The position numbers and the translations under genes are program-made. A stretch of 64,000 bases of DNA from Merluccius polli (Eukaryota; Chordata; Actinopteri; Gadiformes; Merlucciidae), in contig JAOPHQ010000894.1 of NCBI GenBank assembly GCA_030340625.1, positions 77,001 to 141,000 on the forward strand, given 5' to 3'. Below, piece after piece: positions 1-46,793 of the stretch. The notes beneath the pieces were generated by a model. The model was not told the origin of the DNA. It ran no database searches and saw only the letters and a program-made list of their open reading frames with translations. Position 1 is the first letter of the stretch. Each line of letters begins with the position of its first letter.

Positions 1-660
1 TGAGCATTGGCTGACATACAAACGGAGCATTATTTTGAAAGAGTCGTAATTCTAAATTTCCTATTTACCGCCTTCTAGACGCAAAAAGCTCTGACATTTT
101 AGCATATGTGAACACAACATGGCTACTACTTATTACTTCCAATAGCTGCTTTCACGTGGAATTGCTTCAAAATGCTTAGAATAGAATTTCAGGACACTTT
201 CCCACTTGCAATGACTTGTAGCCAACCGTAGTAGTCTCTGGTATTGCTTTCAGATGAAGCCCTGCATATTTTTCTATATTAGGACCTTCGTTTCGGGTGA
301 CCTTTACATTGGGAATAAACATCTGTCCTGGTGGTGACTGTTATTATTATTATTAAGCTTGACATGATTCAGAAGCAACTGGAGTAGAATTAAAATCTGA
401 TTTAGATGTTTAATTACTTAAATTACTCTTAAAATGTGTTGGTTTAATCTGACATGGGTAAATGTCTCCCTAGTATCTCTGGCTACTTTTCTTTCCTTTT
501 TTAAATTAATTCAAACATTATTTATGTATTATTAAAAGACGATTAGTCGCCCTTAATTGGCACAGACACACACACACAGGCACACACAGGCAGGAAATTG
601 TCTTCACAGTTCCTTCCCGCTGGCTAACATATTTGTGTGTGTGTGTGTGTGTGTGATTAG
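1..660. other. macoilin intron (partial), no gene seen
   Basis: This AT-rich stretch lies upstream of the first recognisable macoilin exon. I see no coding exon in it on either strand. Its right end is a short (TG)n run that acts as the pyrimidine/TG stretch before the splice acceptor ending at 660. Confidence 0.7.
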
Positions 661-846
661 GCTCCACAATGCCGTGCAGGCCAAGCAGAAGGACAAGCAG
701 GCGGTGGGCCAGCTGGAGAAGAGGCTGAAGGCGGAGCAGGAGGCGCGCGCCACCGCAGAGAAGCAGCTCCTTGCAGACGAGAAGAAGCGCAAGAAGTTAG
801 AGGAGGCCACGGCAGCCCGAGCCGTGGCGTTGGCCGCAGCCTCCAG
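661..846 (+). CDS. maco1: macoilin coding exon (fourth from last)
   Basis: The acceptor is the AG at 659-660 after a (TG)n tract and the donor is GTAGAG at 847. The first base completes a split codon. It encodes LHNAVQAKQKDKQAV... to AALAAAS-like Ala-rich coiled coil, ending with AG of a split Arg codon. Confidence 0.93.
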
Positions 847-2423
847 GTAGAGCCGCCCACCCCCAAAAGTCGTGTCAATTGTAATAGTATGAATGCTTGA
901 TAAGTGTGGATGAATATTGCTCCATATATTGGATGCATATGATTTATGTTGCTCATGTGAGTGGTAGGACATTAAGTTGTTTAGCTGTATTGTGAAATTA
1001 ATTAATTGTAAATGGTCAAGTGATATGGATGGGGAGAGAGGGACAAATGGGGCAAATCTGTGTTTTTTATATAGTCGGGGTTGATGGAGTTATTTAAAAT
1101 GTGATTTTAATGATCTGAATGTAAACGTATGACTGTTGATTGGCGTTCATGGTTGTCTGTCGTTTGCAGAGGGGAATGTACAGACACGCTACGCAGGCGC
1201 ATCACTGACCTTGAGACAGAATGTAAGAAGCTCAGCATGGACATCAAGCTCAAGGAGGACCAGATCCGAGAGCTAGAGATGAAAGTGCAGGTGAGGCTTC
1301 ATCATAATAGTAAATAGAGGCTTTTTGTGTTGTTTTCATCCACGTGAATATAATAATGTACATTATTTGCACAATCAGAGCATCGTACCCACCTTTCCAA
1401 ATATCCCATCGCAACACACAGTTGTTAATGCCAACGCCATTTTGACCCACCGTCTTCTTCTTCCTCTCTTCATATGTTTTCCTTGTCGACGTGGGGGAAC
1501 TCCCAGGAGCTTCATAAGTATAAAGAAAATGAAAAAGACACGGAGGTGCTGATGTCGGCACTGTCAGCCATGCAGGATAAGACCCAACACCTGGAGAACA
1601 GCCTGAGTGCAGAGACCCGGATCAAATTGGACCTCTTCTCAGCGCTGGGCGACGCCAAAAGACAGCTCGAGATCGCACAGGGTCAGCTTACACTGCAAGC
1701 CTTTACATGCACACAGACACACACACGCATACGGGCTAACACAAACACACACACACACACCTTAGCGTGTAGTGTTATCAGCAACTGTAAATGGTATTAT
1801 TGCAGTTTTACGATGCAGTCAGTTGCACTATGGTTTTATGCCATAGTAAAAACGTAGTACCCTATGGCGGGTAAGCAATGGGGTACCATTTTGTTTTTTC
1901 TTTCATCAATACCTCTATTGTCACCTCTAAGCATAAATGATCATACATCTCCAGCACAAATACAAAATAAAACATGAAATGCCTCATCATTGCCATAGGA
2001 GGCAATTTCTTTGCTCACTTCCTTAATTCTACAGCTGTAATCACAGTTCCGGTCCTATGATGTTGTATCTGTTCGCCCGACGTCTTGTGTAGCTCTTCTG
2101 CTCACATCAGTTGTCTAAATCTGCAACGTTTCGTTGTCTTTTTTTGTTTTTCTTTGCGACTCTGGTACATTTTTTTTTTGCCATGGCTGACTTGGATGGT
2201 GCTCCTCTGTGGCCTTACAGGGCAGATCATGCAGAAGGACCAGGAGATCAAGGACCTGAAGCAGAAGATCGCAGAGGTCATGGCCGTCATGCCGAGCATC
2301 TCCTACACAGCCGACACCAGCAGCATGACCCCCGTGGCCCCCCACTACTCCTCCAAGTTCATGGACACCAATTCCTCCGGCCTGGACCCCAACGCCTCCG
2401 TGTACCAGCCCCTGAAGAAGTGA
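661..2423 (+). CDS. maco1: Macoilin, C-terminal four exons (gene partial at left)
   Basis: Coding exons are 661-846, 1170-1290, 1507-1681 and 2221-2423, with every junction keeping frame (phases 2, 2, 0, 1 at the exon starts). Together they give about 227 residues, the C-terminal third of a protein that is about 664 residues in human. The sequence is a long charged coiled coil (KQKDKQAVGQLEKRLKAEQE, then ELHKYKENEKDTEVLMSALS), followed by a Ser/Thr-rich tail ending SVYQPLKK. That tail is the very conserved end of vertebrate macoilin (TMEM57/MACO1). Macoilin is a multipass membrane protein of the rough ER and nuclear envelope, studied mainly in neurons. The N-terminal membrane segments are outside the window. 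The next gene on the same strand is ldlrap1, as in human. Confidence 0.95.
1170..1290 (+). CDS. maco1: macoilin coding exon (third from last)
   Basis: The acceptor is TTTGCAG ending at 1169 and the donor is GTGAGG at 1291. It encodes GECTDTLRRRITDLETECKK and on to LEMKVQ, a coiled-coil segment, and ends in phase 0. Confidence 0.94.
1507..1681 (+). CDS. maco1: macoilin coding exon (second from last)
   Basis: The acceptor is TCCCAG ending at 1506 and the donor is GTCAGC at 1682. It encodes ELHKYKENEKDTEVLMSALS and on to DAKRQLEIAQ plus the first base of a Gly codon completed at 2221. Confidence 0.94.
2221..2423 (+). CDS. maco1: macoilin last coding exon
   Basis: The acceptor is CCTTACAG ending at 2220 and the stop TGA is at 2421-2423. 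It encodes GQIMQKDQEIKDLKQKIAEV, then a Ser/Thr/Pro-rich tail finishing SVYQPLKK. Confidence 0.95.
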
Positions 2424-4510
2424 AACGTTTCCCTTCCTCTTCCTCCAGCCATTTTCCTGTCTTTATTCTCTTTTTTCGGGGGGCGGGGGGGGGGGTTGTG
2501 CAGACCAACCAACAGTGTCTGCAGTGGAGAACATGGGGTTTTCTTTCAGTTCTTAACTTCTCCCTCGTTGCCAGGTCAGAAGGATGTTGTATCGTGTGAC
2601 TGTACTTGTTGTAGTTAAAACAAAAGACAAAAAAAACAAAAAACTTTAAAAAGACATCACGTGTCAACTAGGAATCCTTTTTTTTTCTTGTTTTTTTTTC
2701 TTGTTGTGTCTAGTGAAACCTCACAGAATCGGGCATGTATCCTTAACACAACAACTTCTTTGCCTCACGTCACCACCACCATTTCTTCAACCAGTTACCT
2801 GCTTTGCGGCCTTGGGGAATGGCTGAATTAGTTCACTTCTTACTGCTGAAGTTGTGATGCGGAGCACTCACTTATCACATCTGAAAATTCCCCTCTGGAA
2901 AAAATGAGGGTGTGAGCATTTGTAAAACCGGTGGAATGCAGTGCAAAGTTGACACAGACCGGCGCCCTTATAAAAAAAAAAAATGTCATGATTGTGATCA
3001 CGGATGGCAGATTTTATTCTACGCCAACATCGGCTGTTCCAGGTTTTACGCTCGGTGGTTTGTCATGGGTCTTTGTATTATGTAATCTTTATTCTGTTTT
3101 GAGTTAATTTCAGCATAACCAAGTGAAAAACATATTTGCAGTTAACACAGCAGTGTGCACATTATTTAAATTAACAGGCGTGTAAAAACAAACCCAACAA
3201 AGGCCATTGAATTTCTGCATCACCAATGAATCGGTTTGATCTGCCCTATTATTTTTCAAAAGAGATGAATGCACCAAGGAAGGTTTGAATATTAAAATAA
3301 GTTTAGTTTTTCCCCCCAGCATATTCTTTCACCGCTTATTATGATCCTAGTGCCTTGAGACAGGACTTAATTATTGATTTTTCAAGAGGAGCCATCCTCC
3401 CGAGGTGGAACAGAACTAGGTAGCACCCAGTGTTTTAATTCAAGAGTAGCCTGGCATTACCAGGGTTACTGATTTCCTCAATAATTTGGTTGTAAAAAGT
3501 TGTTATTGCGTTATAACTTTAGTACGTTGTTCTTTCACTGATCCCAACAGTTACAGTTACAGTAACAATGATCTGAAGGATACAGAAATCGAGGTGCATT
3601 TTGTCCTTTTTCTCATTCACCATGCTCTTATCCCAAACCTGTTCTTTTCATAATAAGTTGATATAATGTTGTTTTTGCTGTGTTTTTGCACACAGCTATA
3701 AAACTGTCTGCATGCCCACTGAAGAAAAAATGTATACACCCTTAGTTTAGCTCCAGGCCACATTTTTTAGGAAATCATTTGGATAAAATTGCACTGCAAA
3801 AACATTTAAAGGGAAAATTAGAGACAATGAGACTGAAATGTATACACATACATTGCAGTCTCATACAATACTTTTTTTGGAAATGCCAAATTAATAATTG
3901 TGCAGCCTACTAGTGCAGTGAATAATATTCTCCTTCCTTTGTTGTTAATTACATGTGCCAAGAATGTGAGACAAATCTAGTAATATATGCTTTCGGGGAA
4001 TGTAATACAAATACATTGACGCATTTCAGAAGTCCTGTTAAATATCAGTTAAATTAAGTTTGATCAATTGTGAGACAGTGTGTCACCTGGTGGAAGACAG
4101 TTTACTTTACATAAAGTAAGGGATTAAAAAATCATAATTCTGTGAATGTTACCTGCCTGAGGAAATTATGTTCAAACCAGTTTTTCTCAGTCCTTTGGGT
4201 ATTATTTTGTGCAGGGAGAAGTTGCTTGAGTCCGATGTGGTTTTGCTGTCATCCGAAATGGTCATTGTTGTGCGTGTGGTTTTCACCTTCTATATATGAA
4301 TCTTGTTTTACGCAGCTATGCCATTGGCTTCTCAAAATAACAATTATAGTTTAGTCTGCTGGTTGGTCAACTGATGTTGCACATTTAAAGTATTGGTTTT
4401 TGTTTTCTATGCCCAGTCACAGTTCTTGTTTCTGCCCCAAATCTGACCTTGGCTACAGTCTTGCTCTGTGAGGTTTACAAGGAATAAACGTTTTTTTTCT
4501 TGCAAGGTGG
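2424..4510 (+). other. maco1: macoilin 3' UTR (likely extent)
   Basis: No coding potential follows the stop codon. The stretch is AT-rich with several T and A runs. The first canonical AATAAA after the stop is at 4483-4488, so the UTR is inferred to be about 2.1 kb. Shorter forms could use weaker signals that I cannot judge. Confidence 0.5.
4483..4488 (+). terminator. maco1: Likely macoilin poly(A) signal AATAAA
   Basis: A canonical AATAAA is followed by a T-rich stretch and GCAAGGTGGGTTT, a plausible downstream GU-rich element. Confidence 0.55.
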
Positions 4511-4560
4511 GTTTCTATTTTACTTTATATGATACTTGGTTTTATTCACTTTATTTTATT

Positions 4561-4601
4561 TGTAGTGTTGGATTAAAAGTATCTGCTAAATGACTAAATA
4601 G
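4561..4601 (+). repeat. SINE/LINE 3'-tail fragment (degenerate)
   Basis: GGATTAAAAGTATCTGCTAA followed by ATGACTAAATAG resembles the 3' tail shared by fish V-SINEs and their partner LINEs, which contains a TTTGGA...AAAGCGTCTGCTAAATG core. Only the tail is recognisable. Confidence 0.5.
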
Positions 4602-5116
4602 TCAAATCCACTGGAAATGTCACACAAACTGTATTGAATTAGTCCTGCCAACAGGGGGCAATGTCACTCCATTTGGTTGGTGGAGGTCCTCAATACACGA
4701 GAGACTTGCTCAAGAGACTCAACACGTTTTTTTAATATTACTAAACTCGTGGAAATGGCCACGCTGATGCACTACAACATAATTGGCATCCTGGTCAAGG
4801 TTATTCCCACACCAATTACATTCACCAAATGGAGGGACTGAAGAAAGTAATTTTTTGTTTGGTAGATTTGTCTCTGGATATTTTCACAGCTCAAAGTCAT
4901 CTCCCGGACCTCTGGGCTGGAGATTTCACTTTGTGATGAAAGTATAAAGGGAAATTAATTGGGCCCTGATAGACATGTGTGATGCCAGCGACTGATTCGG
5001 GAAACACGACGTCAAGGACATCCAACACATGAAAGAGGCGCTCCTAGTTCAGCACTCACATCGCATTTGCACATTTTGTGTTGCTCTGAATCTGATTTTC
5101 TTTTAACAAATGTACT

Positions 5117-5165
5117 TATTGTAAGTCGCTTTGGACAAAAGCGTCTGCTAAATGCCCTAAATGTA
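5117..5165 (+). repeat. SINE/LINE conserved 3' tail
   Basis: GTAAGTCGCTTTGGACAAAA followed by GCGTCTGCTAAATG is a close match to the conserved 3' tail of teleost V-SINE/LINE families. The tRNA-like head is not recognisable upstream, so this is probably a 5'-truncated copy. Confidence 0.7.
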
Positions 5166-5466
5166 ATTGCAATGATAGCCCATCTGTAGTCTTGCTCGGG
5201 GTTTCTTGTGTTCAGGACTTTTTATATTGTGCCTCCCTGACCGCTTTTCAGGAAACTCACGTCTGGGCGCCGAATCGCCTTTTATATCTACAACATGAGC
5301 AGGAGGACTATCCTATGGTGGAATATATTAAACTTGACAGCATACAATATCAAAATTAAAACTCATAGTGTGTCGGGAAAAAAATGATTTGCAATCGAAA
5401 TGAATTATATCGCCTCCGTGAAACGTGGCAACGTTTATAATCAGTCATTTAAATAACAGTGTGTCT

Positions 5467-5550
5467 CAACCGATACCGACGACCGTCAGCGTCTCAACCG
5501 ACACCGACAATCGTCCGTGTGTCCACCGATACCGACGACTGTCAGCTGAC
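5467..5550 (+). repeat. Three 28-bp imperfect tandem repeats upstream of ldlrap1
   Basis: Copies lie at 5467-5494, 5495-5522 and 5523-5550. Each begins C(A/C)ACCGA(T/C)ACCGAC and continues with a variable GTC-containing half. They sit just 5' of the GC-rich promoter block. Confidence 0.75.
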
Positions 5551-5940
5551 GCATACAGACCGTCTGGGGGCCGAACCCGCCTGCCGCTTGTTGCGCGAGC
5601 GCGGCGAGGCGAGACGAGGCGCGCGGCTGATCCCGCCTCGCCTCGCGTGACTCCCGCCGCGCGTCACCACATTTATCTGGTTAATTTGCATACGGACGAC
5701 CGCCCAGAGGGGGAGGAGGAGGGGAGGGGGGGCGACCACCACCACCACCATAATCCACCGATACACACAGCTTGTCTGGAAAACGGGGAGACGGAGGGAG
5801 AGGGAGGAAAAAACCGTCGGGAAAAGTTTCGTTTGGACGCGGTTGTGAGCCGAGCCCAGCGCCTCCGGTGTCGGGGACGGACGCCTGCCGGGCTCGCTGC
5901 CCCTATAGTTTTTTTTCTTTTTTTCTCGGATTTACAAAAC
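5551..5940 (+). promoter_or_regulatory. ldlrap1: ldlrap1 GC-rich promoter and 5' UTR region
   Basis: The block is clearly richer in G+C and CpG than the surrounding sequence (for example GCGCGAGCGCGGCGAGGCGA near 5595) and runs up to the start codon at 5941. No convincing TATA box is visible, which fits a CpG-island-type promoter. The transcription start site cannot be placed from sequence alone. A T-rich run lies just before the ATG. Confidence 0.55.
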
Positions 5941-34722
<28,782 letters not shown>

Positions 34723-35435
34723 ATGGAGGCCAGTGTTGCAGTGAAGAGGGTTTGAGATGGGGGGGGGGGGGGGTAGGATGATGAGTGACTGTGGAGGTGG
34801 AGCTGGAAGAGACACGCATACGGCGTTCTGGAGACGTTAGGAAAGGAAGGTGAAGGACACCTCCATTGATTCCCACCGTCTCCCACAGTGCCAAGTCTTC
34901 TTAGAGGCGCAATCTAGTGGCCGCGTGTGCTAAAGCACACACAGAGGTAATGGAAAGGCTAAATGAGCCACTGGCTCACAGAGCAGACCAAAGCAATACA
35001 AACAACTCCCTTTTTTATAATAAAAACCCATGCATTCACTTGATGTTTGTTACAGTCAGTGTAATATTGTTTTTGTCTTGGGTTACCCACTGTATGTTAT
35101 GTCATTTATTTGTAATGTATCTATTTCTGTATGTGGCATTCAAGTCTGTGTACATATATATGTATAAACTGAATGATGTAATTGAAGAGGGACTATAAGG
35201 GTTAGTTATGCACATTTTATTAAATGACAAAGTCAAAGTAAGGTGCTACAAATTGGCTTGGTTTCCCCAAGATACAAATAACTGGATTAGAGAGACAAAC
35301 TTAACTGGCAAATAAAATCGGCCAGGCCACCATTCTTCATGGATTCAAAACGGAGATGAATTAAGTTACAATGTTGTATGTGCTTCAAGGTCATAGCCTT
35401 TGATCAGGTGAAAATAAAGGCTTTAAAATGTGTTT
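34723..35435 (+). other. ldlrap1: ldlrap1 3' UTR
   Basis: This is non-coding sequence after the stop, including a G13-type run near 34760. AATAAA hexamers occur at 35019, 35311 and 35413. The last is followed by a GU-rich stretch (TGTGTTTGAGTGTTGG) and is the best end point. Confidence 0.6.
35413..35418 (+). terminator. ldlrap1: Likely ldlrap1 poly(A) signal AATAAA
   Basis: AATAAA is followed about 15-30 bases later by a GU-rich element. Earlier alternatives are at 35019-35024 and 35311-35316. Confidence 0.6.
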
Positions 35436-36659
35436 GAGTGTTGGATTTTGGCAACTGTGAGAATAACCAGGACAAAATGACAATCTTTTTTTCTCTATTT
35501 TTGCATTCCATGTGTACCACTCTGAAGCACATACTGTCATGCAAAAGGATTTACCTTTAGTTACTTTCAGGCTGACTTCCATAGGTATTGTACAGTATAC
35601 TGTACCGGTATGTCAAAGTATTTTATTGCAATGATCTGGTCTATCTGGTCTTCTCTGCAGGGTTATTGGTCCTGCAACTACATTTTGTTAATGTTTGCAA
35701 ATAACTTAATTGTAAAAGTATTTACATACACCTTAATAAAATCACAATTCTGTATAATTATTTTCTTGTATGTACATTCATATTTGGTCATGTTGGGTCT
35801 ACACTGTGGTTATTGTGGACCAGAGGCCTTGTTGGTCAGGTCAACTTCAGTTAACGGAAAAAGCTTTTTCATAAAGCCTTCTATATTGTTTTACCATTCT
35901 GTGTGCAAGGTCTAAATTTGACATGTAAATGCATTTCCTGGAATAATTCATAGTACTTATTCACTGGAAATCCACACACACACTGACACACTTTGATCTC
36001 CAAGCTTACAACCTCTCATCTTTTGAAATGTCAACCTCAACATTAAATTATTTTTTAAAATATTTCCTTTCACAACTAAATACTGCTTTTAAAGTTTAGT
36101 TAGTTCAACGGACCACTTGCAAATGAAAGGGAAACCCATTCCCAGCTGTCCTGTGAGAGCTGCCATCCACACCCAGCCACCTCCTCCTCAGCACAGCTTC
36201 AGGAGGGCTTTATGCAGCTTTGTCCTTGTCGATATTTCTGAATCTTCCCAAGGCATCTGCACCCAGTGAAGCAAATCTGCAATTACAAAATGCAAAGGGC
36301 TGTCATTCAAGGTTAATCTTGTGAAATATATACTCCTTCCAACTCGGGTGTGTTTGGATATCGATGAATCAGTCCATGTATAACTCAATATGCTATACTA
36401 TTCTTCATTTGATGAGGAGAGAGAAACATGTCCACCAGTCCTTGCAGATACACACTGATGGTCGGGGATTTAGGGAGTGGCGGAAGTTGCTGTTAGTAAA
36501 TCAACACTGTTTTTAAGCTTCTTCCTTTTTTCAAACAAATATGACTTCAGTTGTGTACAAAAAATGCTATATTGTGTGTTGACTGGGAAATATAATATAT
36601 AATATTCATATTTATAATCTTCACAATGTGATGCGACTTTACTAATGGGTTCCTCCTCC
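35436..36659. other. Intergenic: ldlrap1 to s100pbp
   Basis: AT-rich sequence between the likely poly(A) site of ldlrap1 and the start of s100pbp. It has no reading frame with recognisable protein features and no clear repeat. Confidence 0.6.
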
Positions 36660-36731
36660 CATCCCCCAGACTAACAGGCGACCGCACGTTGCGCACCTGT
36701 GGTTAAGTTGGTGCTGCTGCAAGATATACCC
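36660..36731 (+). other. s100pbp: Possible non-coding first exon of s100pbp
   Basis: A GC-richer patch (GGCGACCGCACGTTGCGCAC) is followed by a plausible donor, CCC/GTAAGG at 36732. It lies about 1.3 kb before the first recognised coding exon and holds no usable start codon. The left boundary is arbitrary. Confidence 0.3.
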
Positions 36732-37105
36732 GTAAGGTTTGTTTCCAGTGTTTCAAGTCTTTATTCGAAATAAATATAAATAATGACGGTGAATAATGTT
36801 GTTTGGGCTTTTAACGTCGAGTAAAAAACTAATACTTTACACCGATTTTCATCTGCTAATGCTAACGTGTCTGTAAAAGGCGGTGAAGTGTTGGCTAAAG
36901 AAACTTTAAGCTAATGAAACTATACTTTTTAAACGTGTTTTTATTGAACTGTTTTGTACATAACCGAAAGGTATTCCCTGGGTTAACGCAAGTTACAAAC
37001 CAAGTTATTCGTGCAAGTTGACGAAGTTAATTAATTAGTTTAATATTTCATTGTCACTTAAAAGACGGTATCTCGGGCCGCCATATTGAGCAGCAGTCTG
37101 CGACG

Positions 37106-37211
37106 ACAATACTCAGCAAAGATATACTCAGCGAAGATAATACTCAGCAAAGACAATACTCAGCAAAGACAATACTCAGCAAAGATAATACTCAGCAAAG
37201 ATAATACTCAG
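37106..37211 (+). repeat. About seven tandem 15-bp units
   Basis: The units follow AATACTCAGCAAAGA(C/T), with one GCGAAG variant near the start and decay at the right edge. Confidence 0.9.
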
Positions 37212-37224
37212 TGTCCGCGCGTCC

Positions 37225-37723
37225 TTAACAAGTCTTACATTCATGTTCCTAAATTTAAGGCCTTAAAGTCTTAAAGTTTTAAATTCATGTTTCTAAATTT
37301 AAGGCCTTAAAAAGTCTTAAATTTGTTAGAAATGCCATATGCAGGTCTTAAATACTGTAACTCAAGGTGTTAAATGTGTCGGGGCAGGACTATTTATTTA
37401 TTTATTTTTCTCGCGGGACTTTTCTGGAAGGACACGTAGAGAGGCTCTCTCTTGCTAGCTGCATAAACGGTTATCAGCGCACTTGCTAGCTAGTCTGCGA
37501 CAATGGGGAAGTGCAGATTCAAGGACACGTGGCTGGAAGACGTCCGTTTCCCAAGTTGGCTCGCGTCTGTTGCCAACCCAGACGAGGCCAGATGCGTGCT
37601 TGGGTTAATACAGCGGGATCCCCCCCACTCACGTGTTTTAGGTCTTAAATTTCATTCAAGGTGGTATTAAAAAGGTCTTAAAAAGTCGTAAATTTGACTT
37701 GCTGAAACCTGCAGATACCCTGA
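37225..37723 (+). mobile_element. Transposon-derived fragment with truncated N-terminal ORF
   Basis: Repeated GGCCTTAAA/GTCTTAAA motifs at both sides and a right end ATTTGACTTGCTGAAACCTG followed by CAGATACCCTG are typical of a common fish DNA-transposon end. Inside, an ATG at 37503 opens MGKCRFKDTWLEDVRFPSWL, then ASVANPDEARCVLG. This resembles the N-terminus of a transposon-encoded zinc-binding protein family in fish, but the frame breaks into the end sequence. It lies in the first intron of s100pbp. Confidence 0.5.
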
Positions 37724-38063
37724 ATACAGTTAGTTTTTACAAATAGTCCAGCAATTTATAAAGCTACAATAAGATTAATCGAGAAGATTATCTCACAATT
37801 GAAAAACTGATTTTAATAATGCATCCTAATGGAAATAGCAGTACAGTAAAATAACTGATGTAATAAATGGCACCACCTATAGCGAGCCCTGTGGGGTCAC
37901 ATTTTCGCTAAACGAAATGTTAAGGTGTATACACAGGAAAACCAAACAAAAAATAGCTTTATGGGATTTAATTTAACAAGTTGTTAGTTATTTCAGCATG
38001 AAGGTTGTTTCTTGGTACAGTTGATGTCTGCATTATTCCTAACCATCCCCTTTCCTCCAACAG

Positions 38064-44311
<6,248 letters not shown>

Positions 44312-44584
44312 ATCAGATGTGCAGGAATTGTTGCTGAGGGTTAAACGTTTGTGTTTTGGTTTGTTGAACGTTCGTTTATCTAATATATTGATATAGTATT
44401 TGCTTATTTATGTGTGTTAATGGACGATCATTGACCATTGTCAGTTTCCAGGTTTCTTGTTTCTTAATGGGAATCAATCTTTGCATGCATTTCTTTTTTG
44501 TTGGAGTGTAATTGTGTTTTGTGTGTGTGGTTGTAAAACTGATGGCACTTAAATTTGATGGGGATGAGGCATGGCAAGACCCTC

Positions 44585-44590
44585 ATTAAA
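44585..44590 (+). terminator. s100pbp: Likely s100pbp poly(A) signal ATTAAA
   Basis: ATTAAA lies 274 bp after the stop and is followed by a GU-rich run (TTGTCTTTTGTGTGGTG). Confidence 0.55.
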
Positions 44591-44610
44591 TGTTCCACAC
44601 CCCTTGTCTT

Positions 44611-45514
44611 TTGTGTGGTGTTTACTGTTCAATCTACTTGGTCATTGTTCTCTTGAATCCTTGATCCATCGATTATTTTATTGCTATAATATGCTTGATT
44701 AGTATTTGAAGCCCAGAGCAGGACCAAAAGATTCAGAATTGATTGACATAGCATTGTGGCGTTACGATATAGCTGACGTGTAGCTTGTGTTGCTCTGCAC
44801 ATAACCATACAGTGTAGGACCTCGCTCTCATAAATGGCCCAAGTTGATTAAGCCGATACTGCTTCAATGTATGTACTTGCCCTTCAGATTTACTCTGCAC
44901 TGTTCAGATTTACAATGGAAAGTTAGGAAATATTCAGGCTGCACTGCAGTATGGAGCCAGTGTGTAGACCTTATGCAAGTTCTTCTTACCAGGATACCTG
45001 CCATTAAAGTCTTCATGTTCTTTGAATACTCGTTCTATAGCTACAACTTGCACTTAACACCTACACCCACATCATGTACTTCTGGGTCACATCGTTGGGT
45101 GAAAAGAATATCCTTGCAGCACCTCTATTACTCAGGCAAGCAATCATGACAAGGTTCAGTATTGTCTCGATGCCAGCGTCGGGCAGACAATTCAAGGGGG
45201 GAAGAATTGAGTGACACCAGTGATTTGTTGGGTTCTGCTATGTGAAATCCATTGATTTCGTTAAACATTGTGAACCGAGGCACGTTTCCTTAAAGCACTT
45301 GCCAACTACATGAAATGCTGTTTGGACAGAACCGGTTGAGTAGAATATTAAGAGGGTATTCAGATCTTCCCGTCTCCTAAATATTGCATTAGTTTTTGTT
45401 TCTTGATTGGGAAAGTGAGTCAGTATTTATCAACATACTTGCATGATAGTTTTAATGAGTGTTTTGGATCACATTTAGTTTTGTGATCACTGAAGAACAC
45501 ACATTGGACCTTGG
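44611..45514. other. Convergent intergenic spacer, nothing recognised
   Basis: About 0.9 kb between the likely poly(A) sites of s100pbp (+) and the minus-strand fndc5 transcript unit. No element or coding exon is seen. Confidence 0.5.
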
Positions 45515-45532
45515 AGTAAAAATTAAAGATAT

Positions 45533-45538
45533 TTTTAT
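45533..45538 (-). terminator. Minus-strand poly(A) signal AATAAA
   Basis: On the minus strand AATAAA is followed within about 45 bases by a GU-rich stretch (CCAATGTGTGTTCTTC). It marks the likely end of the minus-strand transcript that contains fndc5. Confidence 0.5.
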
Positions 45539-46793
45539 TACATTTTCAAGCATACACAAGTAAGCATACACCATATTCTTCATTAGGGAAGTTGTGTAAC
45601 CTTGTGCGTAACAATTGAACCGTGCTAGCCCTCTGTAAGCATTGACTACTGTATGCTTTATGCACGCAAAATAACCAAGATGGCACTGACAAAGCAGCCT
45701 GCTAAACCATGCTTTTGGATGGTGCTAATTATAAAACGAAATACAAAATAGGCCAACCTCATTGTTATTGTAGTGTTGAATTGCATTTTCCAAGCATGTT
45801 TGATTCTCACATTTTATTAAAATACATAATGTATGGGAGTATTTTGAAATGGCCAATGATTTTAAGGCTCAATGCCAGCTTAGTGTTCTATCACAAAAAG
45901 CCAAACTGTTATATTTCTATCCTATAATAATGGGATCATACCAAAGCATGGGATCCAGGGCCTGAAATTGTCAATTGTTTTAAAAAACGGTGGCTTGCCA
46001 CCTCAGGGCTAAAGTGGAATGTGTAGTTTTTACAGTCGTCACCATAAGTCTGTTTAGAAAACTGTTTGTATTCCTTCTCTATGGATGACAGCTTATGCTA
46101 TTCCTGGTCACGAATAATACCGGTGTACACTTACAAACAAATTTGATTCAACAATGTTGTTGATTATAATAAACTGTGGAAAAGATATATGGGACATTTA
46201 CACAACAGGTGGACACCCAGCTTTCTTCCACAGATCAAAGCTTAAAATATATAGACATGGCACTTGTATGCCGTAAAACACACCCCTTTATGCTGAATAG
46301 CATTCTCCACAGTGGCAATTTGATAGAAATGCGGTGACCGCTGACCCAAAGCCGGCTGCCTACAAAGACATTCAAATTGCTATTTACAGTAGCAACTGAG
46401 CGCATCGTATATTAAAATGTGTATAATACAGTTAAGAATGTCTTGTAAGAAAATCTTTGCATAAAGGATATAATATAAGCAAAATTGAAACAGTTTAAGG
46501 AAGAGGTGAATACACATGGGCTGAAGGAAATACTAATCAATAAATCGATAGTCGCCATGTTAAGACACAATAGAAAACAAAGTTCTCCAGGGGAGGACTG
46601 TCATCATTATCTGTTACACGGCCGGTCGATGGTTATTGATTGAGCGAGCTACTGTGGTCTTATGGAAAATAGGTTCTGTTTCCACTGAGGTGCTGATGAT
46701 CACGGCTAGTGAGGCAAAACACTGCTCTGAGACCTTCTGAGCAGCCTTAAGGTCTGTGTTCAGCAATTTGTCTGTTGGGGTCGTGCTTCTTCT

